Assembly (NCBI GenBank): GCA_024229515.1
Contig: JAAESI010000093.1
Span: 1 to 64,000, forward strand
Direction: 5' to 3'
DNA length: 64,000 bases
Source of the DNA: Pseudomonadota bacterium
GTDB taxonomy: Bacteria; Myxococcota_A; UBA796; UBA9615
Shown: positions 57,714 to 64,000 of the stretch, piece by piece
Position numbering within the stretch: position 1 is the first letter of the stretch
Layout: each line of letters opens with the position of its first letter
The notes under the pieces: model-generated
The model's database searches: none
The model's input: only the letters and a program-made list of their open reading frames with translations
What the model was told of the DNA's origin: nothing
Program-made: the position numbers and the translations under genes

Positions 57714-59608
57714 ATCTCGCAGATCATCGCGATCCCGTGCTGCGCCTCTTCGGCGGACGCGATGCGATTGGCGGGGTCCTTCTCGAGCAGTCCGGCGACC
57801 AGTTCGTCCACCGCGCGGGGGACCCCGGGAGCGTGGGTGGAGACCGGCAGGGGGATCTCCTCGAGCACCTTCATGAACAGCGACTCGATGTGCCTCGCGG
57901 AGAAGGGCAGCCGCCCCGCGAGCATGCGGTAGAGGCACACCCCGACGGCGTAGAGGTCGACCGAGGGGCCGAGGTCGGCGTCGTCGCTGCGCAGCCGCTC
58001 GGGCGGGATGTACGCGGGGGTGCCGACGACCTGGCCGGTGGCGGTGTGGCCGTCGATGGAGTTGCCCATCTTGGCGATGCCGAAGTCGGTGACCTTGAGG
58101 CGGCCCCCGTCCTGGCAGATGAAGAGGTTGCGCGGCTTGATGTCCCGGTGGACGACGCCCTGGCGGTGCGCTTCGGCGAGCCCCGCGAAGGCCTGGTCGG
58201 CCAGGTCCAGGGACATGCGCATCGGCAGCGCGCCACCCTCAGCCGCCATCAGGTCGTGCAGATCCATCCCCTCCAGCAGCTCCATGGTGATGAAGTAGGC
58301 GTCGCGCCAGACGCCGAACTCGTGTACCGAGATGATGTTGGGGTGGGCGAGCTTGCGGGTGATCCGCATCTCCTGCTTGAAGCGGGCGAGGGCCTGGGGG
58401 TCGTCCCCGCCCCGGACGAACATCTTGAGCGCGCAGGGCTCCTGCACCGCCAGATCGGTGCACGCGTAGACGACGGCGTAGCCGCCTTCGCCGATGGCGT
58501 CCTCGATGCGCCAGCGCTCCGCGACCACGGAGCCGGTGCCGAGGGGGCCGAGGCCGAGCTCGAGGGACTTGCTGTCGACGGCCGCCTGCAGCTCAGTCCG
58601 CTCGCGGGGGGTGCGGCTGGCGTGGCGCGAGATGGTGGTGGAGATCTCGGTCTGGGCCGCGTTCACGTCGGGCGCGGCGGCCGGCCGGCGGTGGCGCCCG
58701 ACGGAGTGGAAGGCGGCGTCGTCGCCGAGGATGAGCTCCAGCTCGTCGTCCGACAGGGACTTGGGCCGCACCAGACCGCCGTGGCGCGCGCGGGCATCCC
58801 GGTAGAGGGGATCGAGCTTGAGCACACTCTCGAAGGTGGCCCCGGCCATGTCCTCGAAGCCCAGCTTCTCGTACAGGCGGGCGAGGGTGTAGAGCGTGCC
58901 GATGTGGGCGGGGATGTGGCCGTGGCCCCAGGTGTCCTTCACGAAGGGCGAGACGAACTGGTCGACCTTGAGCGACATCAGGTCGTGGTTCTTGACGAGC
59001 CGCACGACGCGGGTGACGGCCTCGGGGTAGCGGCCGTGGTCGAATGGCAGCTGCAGCAGCGCATCCAGCGCCTCCTCGGGGCGGTCCCGGCGCACGTGCA
59101 GCTCGGCCTGCTCGAAGGGGTCGCGGCTGACGTTGCCGGTGGTGGGGTCTTCCTCCCGTCCGTACAGGTTGCTGCTGAGCATGCCCGGCTCCCAGGGGCC
59201 GTCGGGGAGCAGCTGGCCCCGCATGGCCCGGACCGCATCCTCCTGGCGTCCGGCGCGCCGGAGCAGCTCGGCGGCGCGCTCGCTCTCGCCCAGGCTCATG
59301 AGCAGCCCGGTGGCGAGCCGGAGCTTGCCGGCGCGGGCGTAGAAGAGGGCCGCGTTGCTGGCGGCGCGCCGCTGCACGGGCGTCAGTTCGCCGACCGGGG
59401 TGGGGCGCGGGGGGAGCACTTGCAGCAGGCAGTCGCCGGCGTCCTCGAAGTGCTGCTGCTGCGCGAGCAGCCGGGCGGCTTCGTCCCAGACCTTGCCCCG
59501 ACGGTAGGCCTGGATCGCTTCGGGCACGCGTCCCTGCGCTTCGAACGCGCGGCCGGCTTCGGCGTTGCGTCCGTGTGAGACGAACTCCCAGGGGTCTGGC
59601 GCACTCAT
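57701..59608 (-). CDS. Ser/Thr protein kinase with N-terminal TPR-like region
   Basis: 635 residues from ATG 59608 (longer starts add a Pro/Arg tract). Residues 10-330 are helical TPR-like repeats (NAEAGRAFEAQGRVPEAIQAYRRG, YARAGKLRLATGLLMSLGESERAAELL). The kinase domain fills about 350-630: IGEGGYAVVYACTDL (Gly loop), CALKMF (VAIK Lys), HRDIKPRNLFI (catalytic loop Asp) and TDFGIAKMG (DFG), all intact. The C-terminus ends near residue 635 without a TM segment, so it is cytoplasmic. TPR-kinase fusions are frequent signalling proteins in Myxococcota. Stops at a TAG inside the palindrome above. Confidence 0.85.
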   Translation of the reverse strand: MSAPDPWEFVSHGRNAEAGRAFEAQGRVPEAIQAYRRGKVWDEAARLLAQQQHFEDAGDCLLQVLPPRPTPVGELTPVQRRAASNAALFYARAGKLRLATGLLMSLGESERAAELLRRAGRQEDAVRAMRGQLLPDGPWEPGMLSSNLYGREEDPTTGNVSRDPFEQAELHVRRDRPEEALDALLQLPFDHGRYPEAVTRVVRLVKNHDLMSLKVDQFVSPFVKDTWGHGHIPAHIGTLYTLARLYEKLGFEDMAGATFESVLKLDPLYRDARARHGGLVRPKSLSDDELELILGDDAAFHSVGRHRRPAAAPDVNAAQTEISTTISRHASRTPRERTELQAAVDSKSLELGLGPLGTGSVVAERWRIEDAIGEGGYAVVYACTDLAVQEPCALKMFVRGGDDPQALARFKQEMRITRKLAHPNIISVHEFGVWRDAYFITMELLEGMDLHDLMAAEGGALPMRMSLDLADQAFAGLAEAHRQGVVHRDIKPRNLFICQDGGRLKVTDFGIAKMGNSIDGHTATGQVVGTPAYIPPERLRSDDADLGPSVDLYAVGVCLYRMLAGRLPFSARHIESLFMKVLEEIPLPVSTHAPGVPRAVDELVAGLLEKDPANRIASAEEAQHGIAMICEMLDI

Positions 59609-59612
59609 GGGT

Positions 59613-60584
59613 TCAGGATGATACCTGTCGAGTCCATCGCCATGCGCTGGCGATGATGGGCTCAAGTTCGACGGCCCGGGGGGACCACCCGAGAAGCTCG
59701 CGGGCGCGGGTCGGGTCCGCGAACAGGCGGGGAGGATCGCCGGCGCGTCGCGGACCGGCGGAGGCCTCGATCGCACGGCCGGTGACGGCGCGGGCGGTGT
59801 CGATCACCTCGCGCACGCTGAACCCCCGGCCGATGCCGAGGTTGAACGCGGCGAGCCCCGGCGTGAGGCGGTCGAGCGCGGCGAGGTGGGCGGCGCACAG
59901 GTCCTCGACGTGGACGTAGTCGCGCACGCAGGTCCCGTCGGGGGTGGGGAAGTCGGTGCCGAAGATCGTGATCCCGCCCCCGTCCCGAGCCGCGTTGAGC
60001 ACCCGGGGGATGAGGTGCGTCTCGGGCTGGTGGTCCTCCCCCACGCTGCCGTCGGCGGCGGCCCCGGCGACGTTGAAGTACCGCAGCGCGACGGCGCAGA
60101 AGGCGGGGTCGGCGGCGGCGACGTCAGCGAGGGCGTGTTCGCACGCCAGCTTGCTGCGGCCGTAGGGGCTGATCGGGCGGCGGGGGCAGGACTCGACGAT
60201 GGGGACCACCCCGGGTTCGCCGTAGACCGCGCAGGTGGAGCTGAACACGATCCGCTTGACCCCCGAGGCCTCCATGGCGCCGAGCAGCGACAGGGTCCCG
60301 CCGAAGTTGGTGCTCCAGTAGCCGATGGGATCGCGGACGGACGCGCCGACCTCGATCAACCCTGCGAAGTGCAGGACGGCGTCGACATCGTGCTCTTGGA
60401 GGAGGGCGGTGACGGCGGCGGTGTCGCGCACGTCGGCCTCCACGAAGGCGGCGTCGGGGGGGAGCGCCCGGCGGTGCCCGGTCGACAGGTTGTCGAGCAC
60501 CACGACGCGGCGGCCCGCCCGCAGCAGCGCGCGAACCATGTGTGATCCGATGTAGCCGGCCCCCCCGGTGACGAGCGTGATCAT
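59613..60584 (-). CDS. galE: UDP-glucose 4-epimerase
   Basis: 323 residues. Rossmann start MITLVTGGAGYIGSHMVRAL (GxxGxxG), then VLHFAGLIEVGASVRDP, FSSTCAVYGEP, catalytic Tyr/Lys in SPYGRSKLACE, and the substrate region VALRYFNVAGA, GTDFPTPDGTCVRDYVHV. All match GalE, which interconverts UDP-glucose and UDP-galactose for surface polysaccharides. A TACGCT element lies 8 nt before the ATG. The stop precedes the kinase start by 4 nt, so the two are probably co-transcribed. Confidence 0.92.
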   Translation of the reverse strand: MITLVTGGAGYIGSHMVRALLRAGRRVVVLDNLSTGHRRALPPDAAFVEADVRDTAAVTALLQEHDVDAVLHFAGLIEVGASVRDPIGYWSTNFGGTLSLLGAMEASGVKRIVFSSTCAVYGEPGVVPIVESCPRRPISPYGRSKLACEHALADVAAADPAFCAVALRYFNVAGAAADGSVGEDHQPETHLIPRVLNAARDGGGITIFGTDFPTPDGTCVRDYVHVEDLCAAHLAALDRLTPGLAAFNLGIGRGFSVREVIDTARAVTGRAIEASAGPRRAGDPPRLFADPTRARELLGWSPRAVELEPIIASAWRWTRQVSS

Positions 60585-60623
60585 CCCCGCCCAGCGTAGC
60601 CCGGCCGGGGGGTATCGTGCCTC

Positions 60624-61331
60624 GTGGTTGGGCGGCTGGAACTCTCTCCGACCTGGCGGGGACGACTGAGGCGCGCGGCGGGGTGGGCAGAGGTTCGGAT
60701 CTTCACGATCGGCGGGTGGCTCGTCTTCGTCGTCGCACTGCGTAGTGATCAAGTCGGGCATGCCTTCGAGCCGCCGCCGTGGCCCTGGATCGCCGCGTGC
60801 AGTGGCGATCTTGGCGTCTGGGGGCTGCACCTCGCGTTGCTCCTGGCCTGCCTCGGCTCGCTGGCGTGCGTCGCCGGGTATGCCGGCCGGGCGCCCGAGG
60901 CGATCCCCCCCGCCCCGCTGGCGTGGCGCCTGCTCCGCGCGGTCCTGATGATGCCGATCACCTTCCGGTCGGCGCTGGAGCGGATCCCGGCGATCGGGCG
61001 CCTCGTCGAGGCGGTGAAGGGCCCCCCCTCCAATCGCACCAAGGTCCGGCTCGTCGCCGACGGCGTCCTCGCCTGGGCGGTCGGGGCGTTCGTCCTGGAG
61101 GCTCTGTGGTGGACGCTGCTGGCGGCCGAGGGCTTCAGCCCGCGGTCCTACGCGATTCCCGCCCTGGTGCTCCTCCTCAGCCTGCCGATCCTCCTGGGCC
61201 GGTTCGTCGACGCCTTCGATGGGCTCCTGGGCAAGGCGTTCGCGGTTGGGTTGCTGGCGGCGGGCGCGGTGGGGGTGGGGACGGCCAGCGCACCCCACGT
61301 GATCGTGCCGTCCGAGCCGACGGCCGCGTAG
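60624..61331 (+). CDS. Membrane N-terminal part of a patatin-like protein, ends at TAG
   Basis: 235 residues from GTG 60624, with five TM helices (EVRIFTIGGWLVFVVALR, GLHLALLLACLGSLACVAG, VLAWAVGAFVLEALWWTLL, ALVLLLSLPILLGRF, AFAVGLLAAGAVGVGTA). The TAG at 61329-61331 lies in the same frame as the patatin domain behind it. In many bacteria a TM domain is joined to the patatin, so this may be the front half of one protein, with the TAG as a lesion or error. TATCGT lies 5 nt before the GTG. Confidence 0.55.
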   Translation: MVGRLELSPTWRGRLRRAAGWAEVRIFTIGGWLVFVVALRSDQVGHAFEPPPWPWIAACSGDLGVWGLHLALLLACLGSLACVAGYAGRAPEAIPPAPLAWRLLRAVLMMPITFRSALERIPAIGRLVEAVKGPPSNRTKVRLVADGVLAWAVGAFVLEALWWTLLAAEGFSPRSYAIPALVLLLSLPILLGRFVDAFDGLLGKAFAVGLLAAGAVGVGTASAPHVIVPSEPTAA

Positions 61332-61355
61332 GGCTGGATCACCCAGGCCCGCGCC

Positions 61356-63181
61356 GTGCTCGATGCCGCGCCCGACGGCCCCGTCCTGTTGCTGACGCTG
61401 GAGGGCGGAGGATCGCGGTCGGCGCTGTTCTCGACGCTCGTGCTGCAGGAACTGTGTCAGCTCACCGACAGCGCGGGGGCCCCGCTCAGCGACCGAGTGG
61501 TGCTCCTCAGCGGGGTCTCCGGCGGGAGCCTCGGGGCGGGGCAGTTCCTCACGTCGGCTGCGAGGAGTTGGCGCCCGCCGCCGAGCCCTGGCCGACGATG
61601 GAGAACGCGTACGCGGGGCAGCTCTTCATGCCCGAAGAGGGCAGCGATCCGGGGGCGCCGTGGCCGGCCCGAAGCCGCACCGTCGACCGCATGCTGGTGG
61701 ACCACAACGCCGCCTTGATGCGCGGACTGCTGCTGCCGGGTCGGTCCCGGGGGGAGTCGATCATGCGGTTCTGGGGGAGCCGGTTCCAGGCGCTCGACCC
61801 GGAGGCGGAGCGGCCGTGGGGGGAGGGCCGTCCGGCGCCCCTGGCGATGCTCAACACGTCCGCGGCGACGACCGGGTCGCGCCTCGTGGGGGGCCGCCCG
61901 CCCGTGCCCGCCGGGCTGCTTGCCGCGGGGAGGCCGACCCTGGCTCTGCAGGACCCGGGGGGGGCGATCCTGACCCTCCCCGAGATGGTGCGGGCGTCGT
62001 CGGCGTTCCCCTTCGGCGTGGACCTGCCGGTGCTCCAGTCCAAGCTCGCGGGGGCGCTTCAGGCGTGTGCCGACCAGAACCCCAACCTGGCGGAGAGCTG
62101 CGTGGAGCAGGTGCTCGTCAGCGATCGCACCGGGGCCGACTGGGAGCTGCCCGCGGGGCGCACGAGGCTGGCCGACGGAGGAGTCACGGACAACAGCGGC
62201 TTGATGTCGATGGCGGCGTTGTTCGACGGCATCGCGGCCCACCCGACGCTGGTGCAGGAGCTGCTGGCGGGGCCGCGCGGCCTGCGCGCCCGCGGGGTGG
62301 TGCTCCTGGAGATCGACTCGGGGGCCCGGCCCAAGCCCGCCGCGCGGGTCTCGCCCGCGACCGAGGGGCTGACCCTGCCCCTGGTCGCCATCAACTACGG
62401 CGGCTACGCCCGAGAGCGGCAGGCGGCGCAGCACTACCTCTGTGGGATTCGGCGGGCCATCGATGGGGACGATGCTCCCTGCGAGTGGGACGCGCCCTGT
62501 TCGAGCGTGCAGCACGTGGCCGTCCGGTACGACCCGACGTGCCCGCGACCGTTGACCCGGGGGGTGACCGCGCTCCTGTCGGGGGAGCATTGGTACGAGG
62601 GGCCAGACGCCCGGGTGGCGACGACGTGGAGCCTCTCGCCTGCTCAGAAGCAGCGGTTGATGGAGATCTACGAGGTCCAGCGAGTCCGCCTCGCAGGGCA
62701 GTTGGATGGTGCCTTCCGCCGGCTCGGGGCCGTCGCGGTGGATCCGGAGGCTTTGAGCCGGCTGCGGGCCGAGCGCTGGCAGGTCGAGGCGGGGGCGCTG
62801 GACGCCAAGTGCACGCTCACGCTGCGGGACGGCAAGCTGGAAGCGCTCGCCGACCGGGCCCTCTGCAGCGGCGACGAGGAGATCTTGCTGGTGCCCCGCG
62901 ACCGGGTCGATCTGGCCCTCCCCGAGGACCTCGAGATCAACGAGGTGCGCCTGTGGGCGGGCGAGGCGGATCTGAGGGGTGTCGAGGGCGTGGTGCGGTT
63001 CGACGCCTTCGCCGCGGACCGCCGGTCACCGCGCTCTCACGGACCCGTCGATGAGCCGGGACTCATGCGAGTCCGCCGGGTGCAGTGGGTCGTCGGGCCG
63101 GCCCTCGATGACCCCGAGGAGTGGACGAACTACCTGCTGCTGCAGGGTTCCTCGGAGCTCCCCGAGCCCGAGGTTCCGTGA
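61356..63181 (+). pseudogene. Patatin-like phospholipase with a frameshift
   Basis: Starts in frame after the TAG, at a possible GTG 61356. The patatin hallmark is present: LLTLEGGGSRSALFSTLVLQEL (GGGxR oxyanion) and VVLLSGVSGGSLGAGQF (GxSxG). At about 61556-61565 the frame shifts: one missing G would join TSAAEELAPAAEPWPTM. The rest (YAGQLF, LTLPEMVRASSAFPFGVDLP, TRLADGGVTDNSGLMSM with the DGG/N Asp of the dyad, LPLVAINYGGYARERQAAQ) continues to TGA 63181. As read the protein is broken; with one G it would be a full lipase domain of about 600 residues that hydrolyses lipids at the membrane. Confidence 0.65.
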
Positions 63182-63207
63182 GCCTTGTGGCCGCCCGGGA
63201 CCCCCGC

Positions 63208-63213
63208 TACATT
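63208..63213 (+). promoter_or_regulatory. TACATT -10 element, 6 nt before ATG 63220
   Basis: TACATT, spacer CCGCCG, then ATG. A TTGTGG at 63185-63190 lies 17 nt upstream as a fair -35. A leaderless transcript is predicted. Confidence 0.55.
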
Positions 63214-63219
63214 CCGCCG

Positions 63220-63393
63220 ATGCTCGCCGCCGCCGCCGCCTCCTCCGCCCACGAAGCCACCACCGCCACCGCCGCCGCTCCGCCTGACGCGGGCGAGGTC
63301 GGGATGACGATCACCGTGGTGCTTCTGCTCGCCGGACTGGCCGTCTGGCTCGTGCCGCTGATCATCACCAACGCCAAGAAGATGCACGGCTGA
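63220..63393 (+). CDS. Small single-TM protein
   Basis: 57 residues: an Ala/Thr-rich front (AAAAASSAHEATTATAAAPP), one TM helix (MTITVVLLLAGLAVWLVPLII) and a basic tail (TNAKKMHG). The start is fixed by the promoter 6 nt upstream rather than the longer in-frame ATG at 63121. Function unknown. It lies 7 nt before the SDR gene. Confidence 0.55.
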   Translation: MLAAAAASSAHEATTATAAAPPDAGEVGMTITVVLLLAGLAVWLVPLIITNAKKMHG

Positions 63394-63400
63394 GCCGCCT

Positions 63401-64000
63401 GTGACCGTCGTCGTCACGGGTGCCGCCGGCTTCGTCGGCAACAACCTCGTCCATGAACTGCTCGCCGCCGGTCACTCGGTGCGGGCCGTCGTGCGCAACG
63501 ATCGGGGCCCCCTGGAGGGGTTGAACGTCGAGATCTTCGAGGCCGACGTGTGGGAGCCCGAGACGCTCCGACCGGCGTTCGAGGGGGCCGACCTCGTCAT
63601 CCACACGGTCGCCATCATCTCGCTGCTGGGCGATCCCGGCGGCATCGTGCACCGGACCAACGTCGTCGGCGCCGGGGCGACCGCCCGCATGGCGCTGGAG
63701 TGCGGGGTGAAGCGCTACGTGCACGTCAGCTCGTGCCACGCCTTCGATCTCGATCACCACCCCATCACCGAGGACAGCCCGCGCCCCGGTCCTCGGCTCC
63801 CGGCGTACGACCGGAGCAAGGCCGGGGGGGAAGCGGCGGTGCGGGAGGTGATCGCCGACGGCCTGTCGGGCGTGATCGTGAACCCGGCGGGGATCCTGGG
63901 GCCGCGGGACTACAGCCCGTCGCCGCTGGGGGGCGCGCTGGTCGATATGGCTCGGCGCAAGCTGCCGGCCCTGATCCAGGGCGCCTTCCACTGGGTCGAT
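63401..64000 (+). CDS. Extended SDR (NAD-dependent epimerase/dehydratase), runs off the right edge
   Basis: 200 codons visible from GTG 63401. Rossmann start VVVTGAAGFVGNNLVHELLAAG, then NAD-binding VIHTVAIISLLGD, the catalytic Tyr-Lys in PAYDRSKAGGEAAV, and VNPAGILGPRDY. This is like dihydroflavonol-4-reductase/3-beta-HSD-type extended SDRs. The C-terminus is missing. Substrate unknown. Confidence 0.8.
   Translation, partial: MTVVVTGAAGFVGNNLVHELLAAGHSVRAVVRNDRGPLEGLNVEIFEADVWEPETLRPAFEGADLVIHTVAIISLLGDPGGIVHRTNVVGAGATARMALECGVKRYVHVSSCHAFDLDHHPITEDSPRPGPRLPAYDRSKAGGEAAVREVIADGLSGVIVNPAGILGPRDYSPSPLGGALVDMARRKLPALIQGAFHWVD

Noticed and set aside
61332..61355. Selenoprotein or suppressor read-through at the TAG 61329-61331
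   Set aside because: TAG is not the Sec codon, no pyrrolysine context is visible, and a GTG start just behind it can explain a separate patatin gene.

Overview
The window comes from a very GC-rich (about 70 %) Gram-negative bacterium that most resembles a Myxococcota/deltaproteobacterial lineage. This rests on the many lipoproteins with poly-Asp tethers, MopE-type CD..D..CD metal-binding repeats, FG-GAP and TSP3 calcium-repeat proteins, C-terminal hydrophobic-plus-Arg sorting tails, an AgmX/PglI-type TonB-like protein, a TPR Ser/Thr kinase, and a flagellar FliE with an upstream sigma-54-like site. I see no rRNA, tRNA, CRISPR array or prophage.

Layout. 0-15 kb: fliE, then a patchwork of secreted lipoproteins and repeat proteins. 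Several genes here are broken by single-base indels or cut at junctions (1.04, 3.3, 9.64, 13.3-13.8 and 14.87 kb). 15.2-22.0 kb: a five-gene, translationally coupled surface operon (FG-GAP/MopE protein with a sorting tail, beta-barrel-OmpA protein, TSP3 protein with a sorting tail, VWA protein, Cys-rich lipoprotein). 22.05-22.6 kb: a non-coding stretch holding a cluster of 13-nt mini-palindromes, followed by a four-helix-bundle gene. 23-30 kb: small membrane and secreted proteins, a DUF3089 esterase-like lipoprotein, a CxxCH lipoprotein behind a Fur-box-like palindrome, and a protease-fold/TPR protein whose catalytic residues are lost. 29-39 kb: a duplicated island of lipoprotein alpha/beta-hydrolases, multi-TM GT-C-like glycosyltransferases and SGNH hydrolases, arranged around very short divergent promoters. 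39-46 kb: two hotdog thioesterases, a Nudix hydrolase, lipoproteins, and a selenoprotein with a UxxC thioredoxin-like domain. 46.3-56.4 kb: a cobalamin-riboswitch-controlled, fully coupled operon. 56.5-64 kb: an IS remnant with short dispersed repeats, a small lipoprotein, a fatty-acid hydroxylase, a TPR Ser/Thr kinase, galE, a damaged patatin locus and an SDR running off the end.

Three observations stand out. (1) The cobalamin operon joins a BtuB-like receptor to two beta-propeller lipoproteins (a BtuG-like arrangement), an ECF transporter whose putative S-component carries a large extracytoplasmic N-terminal domain, a fused EcfA-EcfA ATPase, EcfT, and a CobC-like phosphatase fused to a P-loop kinase-like domain. 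(2) At 42.75-44.66 kb an in-frame TGA sits exactly at the first position of a CxxC motif, with a hairpin at the correct distance behind it. This predicts a selenoprotein. (3) Many genes carry a -10-like hexamer exactly 6 nt before the start codon, which suggests widespread leaderless transcription. Two divergent gene pairs are separated by only 17 and 19 nt.

The density of single-base frameshifts is high, so consensus errors in the assembly must be considered before any of those genes is called a pseudogene. All functional assignments come from motifs read by eye; no searches were run.
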